Origin: Nocardioides sp. 1609
GTDB lineage: Bacteria; Actinomycetota; Actinomycetes; Propionibacteriales; Nocardioidaceae
DNA: 64,000 bases
NCBI RefSeq assembly: GCF_004522105.1
Contig: NZ_SPUJ01000003.1
Location: 372,001-436,000, forward strand
Direction: 5' to 3'
Shown: positions 16,623 through 25,102 of the stretch, piece after piece
How positions within the stretch are numbered: position 1 is the stretch's first letter
How the letters are laid out: each line of letters opens with the position of its first letter
Translations under genes and position numbers: made by a program
Notes under the pieces: generated by a model
Told to the model about the DNA's origin: nothing
Seen by the model: the letters and a program-made list of their open reading frames with translations, nothing else
Databases searched by the model: none

Positions 16623-17429
16623 TCAGGGCTGGCCGTGTCCGGCGCGCAGGAAGACCCGCAGCGCGGAGACGAACGCCTCGGGTCGCTCGCTGTGCACCCA
16701 GTGCCCGGCGCCCTTGATCGTCACCTGGGTGGTGCGGGGGAAGAGCCGGCGCATCGGGGCCTCGTGGTCGGGACGGACGTACGTCGACCGCTCGCCGGCC
16801 ACCCAGAGCACCGGGTGGTCGAAGGCCGCGCCGTCGCCCAGCCGGTCCGCGTCGGGGAAACCGCCGATGGTGGGCAGACCGGCGCGGAGCAGCGCCAGGT
16901 TGGCGCGCCAGGCGAAGCCGCCGTCGTCGCTCGCGCGGAGGTTCTGGAGCAGGAACCCGCGGACCCGGTCGTCCGGGACCGGGTCGGCGAGCGCCGTGTC
17001 GGCGTCGGCGCGTCGTACGACGGAGGTCAGGTCGAGCGCGGCGAGGCTGTCGAGGAGGTGCTCGAACTCCCCCGCCCCGTCGCTGTCGGCCGGGGAGATG
17101 TCGACGACGACGAGCCGGTCGACGAGGTCGGGGTGGCGCAGGGCGAGCACCATGGCGACCTTCCCGCCCATCGAGTGCCCGACGACGTGCACCGCCCCGT
17201 CGGCCGCGAACCCGTCGCGGAGGTCGGCCGCGACGGCGTCCGCGACGTCGACGTAGTCGACCGAGTCGGTCCAGGCGGAGCGTCCGTGGTTGGGGAGGTC
17301 GACCAGCAGCGAGCGCAGGTCGGGCTCGAGCGCGCGGGCGATCGGGACGAAGTTGCGGCCCTGGCCGAACAGCCCGTGCAGGAAGACGACCCGGTCGCCA
17401 GTCGAGCCGATCTCGGTCGTGTGCAGCAC
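16623..17429 (-). CDS. alpha/beta-fold hydrolase (YbfF/ABHD11-like)
   Basis: 268 residues from GTG 17429. The oxyanion loop is FLHGLFGQGRNF. LVDLPNHGRS is followed by the nucleophile elbow VGHSMGGKVAM, while the acid (PVLWVAGERS) and His (IKGAGHWVHSE) regions are in the expected order. The layout resembles the esterase YbfF and ABHD11 proteins. It is probably a cytoplasmic esterase of unknown substrate. A GTG start 6 nt after TAGGCT suggests a leaderless mRNA. Confidence 0.85.
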   Translation of the reverse strand: MLHTTEIGSTGDRVVFLHGLFGQGRNFVPIARALEPDLRSLLVDLPNHGRSAWTDSVDYVDVADAVAADLRDGFAADGAVHVVGHSMGGKVAMVLALRHPDLVDRLVVVDISPADSDGAGEFEHLLDSLAALDLTSVVRRADADTALADPVPDDRVRGFLLQNLRASDDGGFAWRANLALLRAGLPTIGGFPDADRLGDGAAFDHPVLWVAGERSTYVRPDHEAPMRRLFPRTTQVTIKGAGHWVHSERPEAFVSALRVFLRAGHGQP

Positions 17430-17435
17430 CCCAGG

Positions 17436-17441
17436 AGCCTA
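17436..17441 (-). promoter_or_regulatory. -10 box TAGGCT, leaderless start
   Basis: Minus-strand TAGGCT ends 6 nt before GTG 17429; no SD is seen. Confidence 0.5.
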
Positions 17442-17493
17442 GTGGCCCACGGTCCGACCGGGCGTGCCGATCCCCCCGTCGGCGGGGCGGGGG

Positions 17494-18525
17494 CTACTTG
17501 GCCGCGGCCGCGGCGAGCAGCGGCACGATCTCGTCGATCGCGTACTGGATGCTCAGCGGGGTGGCGGCCGAGAAGGCGTTCGCCAGGACGGGGTCGTCGA
17601 TGAGGATCGAGCGCCCGTCCTGGACGGCAGGGAGCGCGTTGTAGAGCTCGTCGCCGGTGATCTGGGAGGTCTCGATGAAGATCGGGAAGCTCACCACGAC
17701 GTCGGCGTCGAGCAGCTCGAGCTGGTCGCCCGCGACCGGCACGGAGAACGACTCGGTGCCCAGCTCGGCGACCTCGGGCTTCTCGGTGAAGCCGAGCTCG
17801 GTCATGAACTGCTGACGGGCGTCGACGGCGGTGTAGACCCCCCAGCCCTCACTGGTCTTGGCCGAGACCGTGGCGGTCCTGCCCGCGAACTCGGGGTGGG
17901 CCTCGACGGCGTCGGCGAAGGCGGCGTCGACGTCGGCGAGCAGCTTCTCGCCGTCCTCGGCGAGCCCGAGCGCCTGCGAGATCATGGTGACCTGGTCCTC
18001 GGTGGTCGTCGTCCACCCGTCGCCGCCCTCGGGGATGCTGATGACGTTCGGGGTGATCTCGGTCAGGGCGTCGTGCCGCTCCTGCGTGCCCTCGCTGCGG
18101 ACGTCGAGGATCAGGTCGGGCTCGAGGGCACCGACGGCCTGGGTGTCGAGCTCGGTGGTGCCGAAGAACTCCGGCACCTCGTCGTAGAGGTCGGTGGCCC
18201 AGGGACCGACGCCGTTGGCGTCCTCGCCGAAGCCGAGCCAGTCCGACGCCCCGATCGGCTGGACGCCGAGCGCGAGCGCGACCTCGGCGTCACCCCAGCC
18301 GAGGGCGACGACCCTCTCGGGCTTCTCGGTGATCTCGATCGACCCGAACTTCGTCTCCACCGTGACCGGGAACGCGCTGTCGGCGCCGTCCGCCGCGTCC
18401 TCCGAGGCGCTGTCGGTGCCCTGGTCGTCGGACCCCGTGCTCGAGTCGGTGCACGCGGAGAGGGCCAGCGCGACGACGCTGACGGTGGCGACGGCGAGGC
18501 CGCGCCGCAGGGTGGTGAACGACAT
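17494..18525 (-). CDS. iron-siderophore ABC transporter substrate-binding lipoprotein
   Basis: 343 residues. The signal peptide ends in the lipobox LSAC (Cys25), so the protein is lipid-anchored outside the membrane. The body has the FecB/FepB pattern: EKPERVVALGWGDAEVALALGVQPIG, LEPDLILDVRSEG and GLGVYTAVDARQQF-like segments. It would bind a ferric siderophore and pass it to the permeases encoded divergently. An IdeR-type box in the 74-bp gap suggests iron repression. The start has a weak SD, AAGG, 9 nt upstream. Confidence 0.9.
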   Translation of the reverse strand: MSFTTLRRGLAVATVSVVALALSACTDSSTGSDDQGTDSASEDAADGADSAFPVTVETKFGSIEITEKPERVVALGWGDAEVALALGVQPIGASDWLGFGEDANGVGPWATDLYDEVPEFFGTTELDTQAVGALEPDLILDVRSEGTQERHDALTEITPNVISIPEGGDGWTTTTEDQVTMISQALGLAEDGEKLLADVDAAFADAVEAHPEFAGRTATVSAKTSEGWGVYTAVDARQQFMTELGFTEKPEVAELGTESFSVPVAGDQLELLDADVVVSFPIFIETSQITGDELYNALPAVQDGRSILIDDPVLANAFSAATPLSIQYAIDEIVPLLAAAAAK

Positions 18526-18552
18526 CGAGGAACCCTTCGAGGACGGGGAATG

Positions 18553-18574
18553 CCCACGCCGCGGTGCGCGTGGG
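18553..18574. repeat. hairpin in the 5' leader of the binding-protein gene
   Basis: CCCACGC (18553-18559) pairs with GCGTGGG (18568-18574) across 8 nt. It lies in the leader of the minus-strand transcript. Role unknown. Confidence 0.45.
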
Positions 18575-18576
18575 GT

Positions 18577-18595
18577 TTAGGACAGCCTAACCTGC
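18577..18595. promoter_or_regulatory. IdeR/DtxR iron box over divergent promoters
   Basis: TTAGGACAGCCTAACCTGC matches 14 of 19 positions of the DtxR/IdeR consensus (TTAGGTTAGGCTAACCTAA). The box contains TAACCT (18588-18593, plus), 6 nt before ATG 18600, and TAGGCT (18589-18584, minus), the -10 of the binding protein. One regulator dimer pair could silence both directions when iron is sufficient. Confidence 0.8.
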
Positions 18596-18599
18596 TCTC

Positions 18600-19691
18600 A
18601 TGACGACCACCCAGACGCCGCCAGGGGGTCCGCCCCCTGCCGACGCGGGCGCGGGTCCCGGCGCCGACGTCGGCCCGGACTCGCCCGACCGGTCGCTCCC
18701 GGTCCGCGTCGTGGGTCTGCTCGGGTGCGTCCTGGTGCTGGTCGCGGCCTGCGCCCTCAGCCTGGTGGTCGGCGCGAAGGCGATCCCGCTCTCGGTCGTG
18801 TGGGACGCCCTGCTGCACGGCTCCGACGGGACGTTCGACTCCATCGCCGTCACCTCCGACCGGATCCCCCGCACCGTGGCCGGCGTGGTCGCCGGCGCCG
18901 GCCTGGGCGTGGCCGGTGCGCTCATCCAGGCGGTCACCCGCAACCCGCTCGCCGATCCGGGCATCCTCGGTGTCACCGCCGGCTCCGCGTTCGCGATCGC
19001 GATGGGGATCGCCGTGGCCGGCGCGGTGGCCCCCTCGACCTACCTGTGGCTGGCGTTCCTGGGCGCCCTGGTCGCCACCGTCGTGGTGTACCTGATCGGG
19101 GCGGTCCACCGCGGCTCGGTGAGCATCGCCCGGCTCACCCTGGCCGGTGTCGCGCTCGCCGCCCTGCTCAACGGCGTCACGTCGGGGCTGGTCCTCACCG
19201 ACCCGCGGGCCTTCGACGCGCTGCGCTCGTGGCAGGCCGGGTCGTTGAAGACCCGCGGCTGGGAGGTGATCTCACCGGCGGCGCCGTGGGTGCTGGTCGG
19301 GATCGTGCTCGCGCTCCTGCTGGGTCGGGCGCTGAACGCGGTGGCGCTCGGCGACGACCTCGCGGCGAGCCTGGGCGCCCACGTGCTGCGCACCCGCGTG
19401 CTGGCCGTCGTCGGCGTGACCCTGCTCGCCGGCGGCGCGACCGCGATCGCCGGTCCGGTCGCGTTCGTCGGGCTGATGGTGCCCCACGTCGCCCGACGCA
19501 TCTCCGGGCCCGACCAGCGGTGGATCCTGGCGTTCACGGTCGTCCTCGCGCCGGTGCTGCTGGTGTGTGCCGACGTCGTGGGACGCCTCCTCCTCCCGGT
19601 CGGCGAGATCCCGGCCGGGATCGTCACCGCCGTGATCGGCGCACCCGTCCTGATCATCCTGGCCCGTCGCTACCGGGTGGCTGCGCTGTGA
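18600..19691 (+). CDS. siderophore ABC transporter permease 1 (FecCD family)
   Basis: 363 residues, with ~9-10 membrane segments. The N-terminal 45 residues are soluble and Pro/Gly-rich. Typical FecCD phrases are SDRIPRTVAGVVAGAGLGVAGALIQAVTRNPLADPGILGV and GPVAFVGLMVPHVARRISGPDQRW. It forms the membrane channel with permease 2. The first codon lies 6 nt after a -10 box, so the mRNA is probably leaderless. The gene ends in a 4-nt GTGA overlap with the next one. Confidence 0.9.
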   Translation: MTTTQTPPGGPPPADAGAGPGADVGPDSPDRSLPVRVVGLLGCVLVLVAACALSLVVGAKAIPLSVVWDALLHGSDGTFDSIAVTSDRIPRTVAGVVAGAGLGVAGALIQAVTRNPLADPGILGVTAGSAFAIAMGIAVAGAVAPSTYLWLAFLGALVATVVVYLIGAVHRGSVSIARLTLAGVALAALLNGVTSGLVLTDPRAFDALRSWQAGSLKTRGWEVISPAAPWVLVGIVLALLLGRALNAVALGDDLAASLGAHVLRTRVLAVVGVTLLAGGATAIAGPVAFVGLMVPHVARRISGPDQRWILAFTVVLAPVLLVCADVVGRLLLPVGEIPAGIVTAVIGAPVLIILARRYRVAAL

Positions 19692-20746
19692 GCGCCGCGC
19701 CCGGCCTCCCCGACGCACCCGCCTCGGTCGAGCGCTCCCGCGCCGGTGCGGTGCGCTCGACCCGCACCCGCGCCGGCGTCGTGTCGCTCGCGCTGGCCCT
19801 CGCGTGCGGCGTCCTCGGCCTGGTCGCGCTCGGCACCGGCAGCCTCGAGCTGTCCCCGGTGGAGGTGGTCGAGGCGATCCGCGACCTCGGGGCCGGCTAC
19901 CGGCGCTACGTCGTCCTCGAGGAGCGACTCCCCCGGATCGTCGCGGCGCTGGTCTTCGGCGCGGCGCTCGGGGTCGGGGGCGCAGTGTTCCAGAGCCTGA
20001 CCCGCAACCCGCTCGGCTCCCCCGACGTCATCGGCTTCTCCACCGGGGCCTACACCGGCGCACTGGTCGTGATCACCACGGTCGGTTCGTCGGCGACGGC
20101 GGTGGCCGGCGGCGCGCTCGCGGGCGGCATCGGCACCGCGCTGCTCGTCTACGCCCTCGCCTGGCGCGGCGGCGTCATCGGGTTCCGGCTGGTCATCGTC
20201 GGCATCGCGGTCACGGCGCTGCTGGCCTCGGTGAACACCTACCTGCTGCTCCGCGCCAAGCTCGAGGTCGCCGTCGCCGCGGCCACCTGGGGCGCGGGCT
20301 CGCTCAGCCTGCTGACGTGGCAGCAGGCGTTGCCGGCGCTCCTGCTGGTCGCGGCGCTCCTGCCCGTGATCGCGCTCCTGAGCGGCGGCCTCCGCCAGCT
20401 CGAGCTCGGGGACGACGCCGCCCGCGCCCACGGCCTCGCGGTCGAGCCGGTCCGTCTCTCGCTCGTCGTGGCAGCCGTGGCGCTCACGGCGGCGGTGACC
20501 GCCGTCGCCGGACCGATCGCGTTCGTCGCGCTGTCGGCGCCCCAGATCGCCCACCGGCTCTGTCGTTCGGCTGGCCTGCCGCTCCTCGCCTCCGCGCTGA
20601 CCGGTGCGTTCCTGCTGCTGCTGGCCGACTTCGCGGCCCAGCACTGGTTCCCGCAGGACCTGCCGGTCGGCGTCGTCACGGTCGTCGTCGGCGGCCTCTA
20701 CCTGCTCTGGCTCCTCGCCTCCGAAGCCCGGAAGAAGGTCACATGA
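19688..20746 (+). CDS. siderophore ABC transporter permease 2 (FecCD family)
   Basis: 352 residues from GTG 19688, which overlaps the stop of permease 1 (GTGA). The membrane core begins at about residue 28, with VVLEERLPRIVAALVFGAALGVGGAVFQSLTRNPLGSPDVIGFS and GPIAFVALSAPQIAHRLCRS as family landmarks. It pairs with permease 1 and the ATPase encoded next. The stop overlaps the ATPase start (ATGA). Confidence 0.9.
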   Translation: MSAAPGLPDAPASVERSRAGAVRSTRTRAGVVSLALALACGVLGLVALGTGSLELSPVEVVEAIRDLGAGYRRYVVLEERLPRIVAALVFGAALGVGGAVFQSLTRNPLGSPDVIGFSTGAYTGALVVITTVGSSATAVAGGALAGGIGTALLVYALAWRGGVIGFRLVIVGIAVTALLASVNTYLLLRAKLEVAVAAATWGAGSLSLLTWQQALPALLLVAALLPVIALLSGGLRQLELGDDAARAHGLAVEPVRLSLVVAAVALTAAVTAVAGPIAFVALSAPQIAHRLCRSAGLPLLASALTGAFLLLLADFAAQHWFPQDLPVGVVTVVVGGLYLLWLLASEARKKVT

Positions 20747-21582
20747 CCAGCACCCCGCACCCGCCGACGTCCGCGGTCACCAGCCGTCTCGGTACCGAGG
20801 GCGTCACCCTGGCCTACGACCGTCGGGTGGTCTCGACCGACCTGAGCGTCGCCGTCCCCGACGGCTCGTTCACCGTCATCATCGGGCCGAACGGGTGCGG
20901 CAAGTCGACCCTGCTGCGCTCCCTGGCACGGCTGCTGAAGCCGAAGGCGGGTCGCGTCGTCCTCGACGGCAAGGCCGTCTCGAGCTACCACGGCAAGGAG
21001 GCCGCCCGGATCGTCGGGCTGCTCCCGCAGACGTCGTTGGCGCCCGACGGCATCACGGTGGCCGACCTGGTCGCCCGCGGCCGCTACCCGCACCAGGGTC
21101 TGATCCGAGGCTTCTCGGCGGCGGACAAGCTGGCCGTGGACCGGGCGATGGCGGCCACGGGCGTCGCCGACCTCGCCTCCCGCCCGGTCGACGAGCTCTC
21201 CGGTGGCCAGCGGCAGCGGGTCTGGGTCGCCATGGCGCTGGCCCAGGAGACCCCGCTGCTGCTGCTCGACGAGCCGACGACGTACCTCGACATCGCCCAC
21301 CAGATCGACCTGCTCGACCTGTTCGCGGGACTGCACCGCGGCGGCAGCACCCTGGTCGCCGTCCTGCACGACCTCAACCAGGCCACCCGCTACGCCACCC
21401 ACCTCATCGTGATGAAGGACGGCGCCGTCGCGGCGGAGGGACCCCCGCGCGAGATCTTCACCGCCGACCTGGTGCGCGAGGTGTTCGGCCTGCCCTGCGT
21501 GGTCATCGAGGACCCCGTCTCGGGCACCCCGCTCGTCGTCCCGACCAGCCTGGGGCACGTGCAGGACCAGACGAAAGTCTGA
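20743..21582 (+). CDS. siderophore ABC transporter ATP-binding protein
   Basis: 279 residues. Walker A GPNGCGKSTLLRS, Q-loop LLPQTSLAP, signature LSGGQRQRVWVAMALAQ, Walker B LLLLDEPTTYLD and the switch His in VLHDLNQA are all intact. This is the FecE/FepC type energising ferric-siderophore import. The 4-nt overlap with permease 2 indicates translational coupling. Confidence 0.93.
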   Translation: MTSTPHPPTSAVTSRLGTEGVTLAYDRRVVSTDLSVAVPDGSFTVIIGPNGCGKSTLLRSLARLLKPKAGRVVLDGKAVSSYHGKEAARIVGLLPQTSLAPDGITVADLVARGRYPHQGLIRGFSAADKLAVDRAMAATGVADLASRPVDELSGGQRQRVWVAMALAQETPLLLLDEPTTYLDIAHQIDLLDLFAGLHRGGSTLVAVLHDLNQATRYATHLIVMKDGAVAAEGPPREIFTADLVREVFGLPCVVIEDPVSGTPLVVPTSLGHVQDQTKV

Positions 21583-21637
21583 CGGGCGACGACCCGCGGC
21601 CGATCCGCGGCGGTGCCGGGCGCCGTTGACTGAGGGC

Positions 21638-22645
21638 GTGACCACCAGTCCCCGCCCCAGGGCCGCCCCGCGGGCGCGCGTCGTCGGGGTCGTCACCGCC
21701 CTGCTGCTGGCGCCGGTCTCGGCCGAGCTCCTGCAGGTCTACCTCGGCGACCTGGGTGGTCCGGCCGGGCTCGCGTTCCTCGTGCTCTTCCTCGCGCCCG
21801 TGTACGGCGGGGCCGTGCTCCTCGTGCGGGAGGTCTCGGTCCGCACGCACCGCGGCTGGACCGGTCGGCTGCTGCTCGCCGCCGCGTTCGGGGTGGCGAT
21901 GCCGACCGTCGTCGACCTCTCGGTCTTCACCCGCACCCGCGACGACATCGACGGCTGGAGCGACATCGTCGGCGCCGCCACGCTCGGTGGCATCGGGTGG
22001 AGCGCCGTCGTCGTGTGGGTGGTCGGGCACGTGCTCACGAGCGTGGCCGCACCGCTCGTCGTCGCCGAGACGCTGGCCCGGGACCCGCGACCGTGGCTGG
22101 GCCGCACCGGCCTGGGCGTGGTCGTCGCCGGCTTCGTGCTGGTCGCCGTCGCCCTCAACCGCGACCACGTCGCGCAGCACGACCCGACGGTCGACGCGGC
22201 CCGGTACGCCGGGGCGACGGCCGTCGTCGTCGCGCTGGTCGCCCTCGCCCTGAGCCCCCTCGGCCGCCCGCTGCCTCCGCTCGAGCGGACGGGCCCGTCG
22301 GTGCGCACCTGCCTGGTCGCCGGGTTCGTCGGGCTGGCCGCCTTCGACCTCACCCCGATGTCGTGGGCCGGGCTCGGGTTCCACCTGGTGCTGCTGGTCG
22401 CGGTCGGGTGGCTCCTGTCCCGGTGGGCGCGGTCGACCGGGTGGACGCCGCGCCACCTCGCGGCGGTGGCCTCCGGGGGCCTGCTCGCCCGGACCGTCAT
22501 CGGGTTCCTCGCGCCGCTCCCCCAGGACACCACCTGGGCCGAGAAGATCGGCCAGCACGTCGCCTACCTCGCCCTGGTCCTGGTCCTCGCGGTCCTGACG
22601 GTGCGTCGGCGGGCGCCGCGGCCGGCCGCCCACCCGGGCCGCTGA
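21638..22645 (+). CDS. multi-pass membrane protein of unknown function
   Basis: 335 residues from GTG 21638; a TTG 12 nt upstream is the alternative. About eight hydrophobic segments are spread over the whole length (for example VVGVVTALLLAPVSAELLQVYLG, LAFLVLFLAPVYGGAVLLV and LGVVVAGFVLVAVAL). The arginine-rich loops suggest an integral membrane protein. I recognise no transporter or enzyme signature. It follows the siderophore ATPase by 55 nt and may be co-transcribed. Confidence 0.65.
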   Translation: MTTSPRPRAAPRARVVGVVTALLLAPVSAELLQVYLGDLGGPAGLAFLVLFLAPVYGGAVLLVREVSVRTHRGWTGRLLLAAAFGVAMPTVVDLSVFTRTRDDIDGWSDIVGAATLGGIGWSAVVVWVVGHVLTSVAAPLVVAETLARDPRPWLGRTGLGVVVAGFVLVAVALNRDHVAQHDPTVDAARYAGATAVVVALVALALSPLGRPLPPLERTGPSVRTCLVAGFVGLAAFDLTPMSWAGLGFHLVLLVAVGWLLSRWARSTGWTPRHLAAVASGGLLARTVIGFLAPLPQDTTWAEKIGQHVAYLALVLVLAVLTVRRRAPRPAAHPGR

Positions 22646-22652
22646 CGCCGCG

Positions 22653-23627
22653 TCAGGACCCCGCTGCCAGGAACCGCTCGCCGATCCGCCGGCACGCGGC
22701 CCTCAGCTCGACCGGGTGCTCGACCACGAACGGCGTCGCCAGCCGGACGAGCTGGAGCGCGAACCACTCCGGGTCGTCCATGCTGCCGATCAGTCGCGTG
22801 CGGCCGTCCTCGACCGCCTCGAGCCGGCCGAGGTGCCGCGGGAGCCGGCGGGCGACGTCCTCGACGCAGGCCTCGACCAGGACCGACACGGCGGCGCCCC
22901 AGCCCTCGGCCATGTGCTCGTCGACGACGGCGGCGACGTCGAGCCCGGTGGGAGCGGCGAACGTCTCCGGGAGGGGCGCGCAGGCCTCGATCCGGTCGAC
23001 GCGGAGCACCCGCTTCGCGGCGACGGTCCGCTCCTCGACGGAGTGCGACCAGCACAGCAGGTACCAGCGGTCGTGGCGCAGGTTGACGCCCCACGGGTCG
23101 ACGTCCATCGAGCGCGGGTCGGCGTCGGGCCGGCTGCGGTAGCGCAGCCGCACCCGGACGCCGTCCTGGGCGGCTCGCGCGAGCGCGCTGGCCAGGTGCG
23201 GGTCGGGCCCGCCGACCCCGGAGTCGGTCGTCCCGACCCGCCGCAACGCCTCGGCCGGCTCGGCGAGGGCGGTCGGCAGCACCCGGATGATCTTGTCGAG
23301 CGCCTCCTCGACCGCGCCGGCTCCCCCGACGGCACTGCGACCGCGGACGGCGGCCATCACCAGCGCCAGCGCCTGGTCGGTGGAGAACATCAGCGGCGGC
23401 ACCCGGAAGCCGCGGCCGATCCGGTAGCCGCCGTACCGGCCGGGGGTCGACTCGACCGGGATCCCGGCCTCGCGCAGGATGCCGACGTAGCGCCGCGCCG
23501 CCCGGGTCGAGACGCCGAGCCGCCGGGCCAGGTGCTCCCCCGAGACGCCAGGGCGGTCGTGGATCAGCTCGAGCGCGACCAGGGCTCGCGCGGTCGGTCC
23601 GACGTCGTCCAGGAGGGGGTCCGGCAC
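22653..23627 (-). CDS. WYL-domain transcriptional regulator
   Basis: 324 residues from GTG 23627. The N-terminal HTH is of DeoR/HTH_11 type (ALVALELIHDRPGVSGEHLARRLGVSTRAARRYVGILREAGIPV). A WYL domain follows (VRLRYRSRPDADPRSMDVDPWGVNLRHDRWYLLCWSHS), with the C-terminal WCX extension. WYL proteins sense ligands or single-stranded DNA. This one is not paired like PafBC. Transcription appears leaderless. Targets are unknown; it converges with the membrane-protein gene. Confidence 0.85.
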   Translation of the reverse strand: MPDPLLDDVGPTARALVALELIHDRPGVSGEHLARRLGVSTRAARRYVGILREAGIPVESTPGRYGGYRIGRGFRVPPLMFSTDQALALVMAAVRGRSAVGGAGAVEEALDKIIRVLPTALAEPAEALRRVGTTDSGVGGPDPHLASALARAAQDGVRVRLRYRSRPDADPRSMDVDPWGVNLRHDRWYLLCWSHSVEERTVAAKRVLRVDRIEACAPLPETFAAPTGLDVAAVVDEHMAEGWGAAVSVLVEACVEDVARRLPRHLGRLEAVEDGRTRLIGSMDDPEWFALQLVRLATPFVVEHPVELRAACRRIGERFLAAGS

Positions 23628-23634
23628 CCGAGGA

Positions 23635-23640
23635 ACGATA
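23635..23640 (-). promoter_or_regulatory. -10 box TATCGT, leaderless start
   Basis: Minus-strand TATCGT ends 7 nt before GTG 23627; no SD is seen. Confidence 0.5.
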
Positions 23641-23793
23641 GCGTCCGCATAGGACTCGCGCTGCGAGTCGGCCGGTGTCCGTCCGGGTGGTCGGCCTGGT
23701 CCTTCGTGACCAGATCCGGCGTGGTCGTATCACTGCGGCCGGCCGGGGCTCCTACCGTCGAGCGACGACAGCATTCTCGACGGGGGAACCACC

Positions 23794-23940
23794 ATGTTCG
23801 ACACCGCACCGGACGCCGGGACGCACATCTCGCACGACCGGCCGTGCCAGCAGTGCGGCCACGCGCTGCACACCTACCTGGCCTGCTCCGACACGTGCGC
23901 CTGCCAGCCGGCCGGCCTGCGCCTGCCGGCCTACGCCTGA
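23794..23940 (+). CDS. 48-residue Cys-rich small protein
   Basis: Read from ATG 23794 with GGGGGA as SD, 8 nt upstream. The sequence contains CQQCGHALHTY and CSDTCACQPAG, that is five Cys and several His in 30 residues. The CxxC and CxxxCxC spacing could bind zinc. It stands alone between the divergent WYL regulator and the dehydrogenase. There is no signal peptide. I know no named family, but the SD and composition support a real gene. Confidence 0.55.
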   Translation: MFDTAPDAGTHISHDRPCQQCGHALHTYLACSDTCACQPAGLRLPAYA

Positions 23941-23985
23941 CCCGGCCCGGGTGCCCGACCCTGGTGGGCCGGCACGGGACCGGGC

Positions 23986-25002
23986 TCAGGGCTGCAGCAG
24001 CACCTTGATCGCCGTGCGCTCGTCCATCGCCCGGTAGCCGTCGGCGACCTGGTCGAGCGGCAGGGTGAGGTCGAAGACCAGGCCCGGGTCGATCTCGCGG
24101 CGCAGCACCCGGTCGAGCAGGTCGGGCAGGTAGCGACGCACCGGGGCCATCCCGCCGGCCAGGCCGACGTTCTTGGAGAACATCACCCGCAGCGGCGCCT
24201 CGGCACCGTGCGGGACGCCGACCATGCCGACCGTGGCGCCGGGGCGGGCGACCCGGAAGGCCTGCTCGAACGCCGGACCGTTGCCGACGCACTCCAGGAC
24301 GGCGTCGCCTCCGACGCCCCCGAGGATGTCCTTGACCGCGGCCACGCCCTCCTTGCCGCGCTCGGCGACGACGTGCGTGGCGCCGAAGCGGCGGGCGATC
24401 TCCTGGCGCGGCTCGTGCCGCGACATCGCGATGACGGTCTCGGCCCCCATCTGCGAGGCCGCGAGGACGCCGCAGAGCCCGACCGCGCCGTCGCCCACGA
24501 CGACGGCCGTGCCGCCCTGGCGGACGCCGGCCGCGACGGCGGCGTGCCACCCGGTGGCCATCACGTCGGAGAGCGTCATCAGCGACGGGACGAGGTCGGC
24601 GTCCGGCACGCCGTCGGTCTTGACCAGGCTGCCGTCGGCCTGGGTGACCCGGGCGTACTCGGCCTGGCCGCTGCGGGTCATGCCGAGGTTCTCGCAGGCC
24701 GAGTGCGCGCCGTTGCGGCAGGCCGAGCACGTGTTGTCGCAGTGGTCGAACGGCACGATGACGAAGTCGCCTGGGCGGACGTCGCGGACGTCGGCGCCGA
24801 CCTCCTCGACGATGCCGAGGCACTCGTGGCCGATCGTGTGCGGCTCGCTGGTCTCGTCGTCGCCGCGGTAGGGCCACAGGTCGGAGCCGCAGATGCACGA
24901 GGTGTGGACCTTGACGATGGCGTCGGTCGGGAGCTCGATCCTCGGGTCGGGGACCTCCTCGAAGCGGATGTCGCGGGGTCCATGGATGACGGTGGCCTTC
25001 AT
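23986..25002 (-). CDS. zinc-dependent alcohol dehydrogenase (MDR family)
   Basis: 338 residues from ATG 25002; the longer frame adds 17 poor residues. Catalytic-zinc Cys is in HTSCICGSDLWPYRG. The structural-zinc lobe follows as CDNTCSACRNGAHSACEN, four Cys, and the cofactor loop is VVVGDGAVGLCGVLAASQMGAE. It is probably an NAD(P)-dependent dehydrogenase for alcohol or threonine-like substrates. AGGATCAGGAC precedes the ATG. It diverges from the HTH-MurA gene. Confidence 0.9.
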   Translation of the reverse strand: MKATVIHGPRDIRFEEVPDPRIELPTDAIVKVHTSCICGSDLWPYRGDDETSEPHTIGHECLGIVEEVGADVRDVRPGDFVIVPFDHCDNTCSACRNGAHSACENLGMTRSGQAEYARVTQADGSLVKTDGVPDADLVPSLMTLSDVMATGWHAAVAAGVRQGGTAVVVGDGAVGLCGVLAASQMGAETVIAMSRHEPRQEIARRFGATHVVAERGKEGVAAVKDILGGVGGDAVLECVGNGPAFEQAFRVARPGATVGMVGVPHGAEAPLRVMFSKNVGLAGGMAPVRRYLPDLLDRVLRREIDPGLVFDLTLPLDQVADGYRAMDERTAIKVLLQP

Positions 25003-25067
25003 GTCCTGATCCTGACAGCCGGGGGCGCACTCGCCGGAAGGGTGGTGCACCACACGCCGGTCGGTTC

Positions 25068-25095
25068 TTGCCGTATCTCACATGTGAGTTACCGT
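25068..25095 (+). promoter_or_regulatory. promoter of the HTH-MurA gene, leaderless
   Basis: TTGCCG (25068-25073), a 16-nt spacer and TACCGT (25090-25095) are followed 7 nt later by ATG 25103. There is no SD. The upstream GTG 25094 overlaps the -10 box and is therefore rejected as a start. Confidence 0.6.
25077..25088. promoter_or_regulatory. palindromic operator candidate in promoter spacer
   Basis: CTCACATGTGAG is a perfect 12-bp palindrome lying exactly between the -35 and -10 boxes. A direct repeat GTGAGT(T/G)AC follows at 25084-25102. It is the natural site for the XRE-type HTH at the N-terminus of the encoded protein. Confidence 0.6.
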
Positions 25096-25102
25096 GAGTG
25101 AC

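Noticed and set aside
25094..25102. GTG 25094 as the start of the HTH-MurA gene
   Set aside because: It overlaps the predicted -10 box; ATG 25103 lies 7 nt after the box and begins with the conserved HTH sequence.
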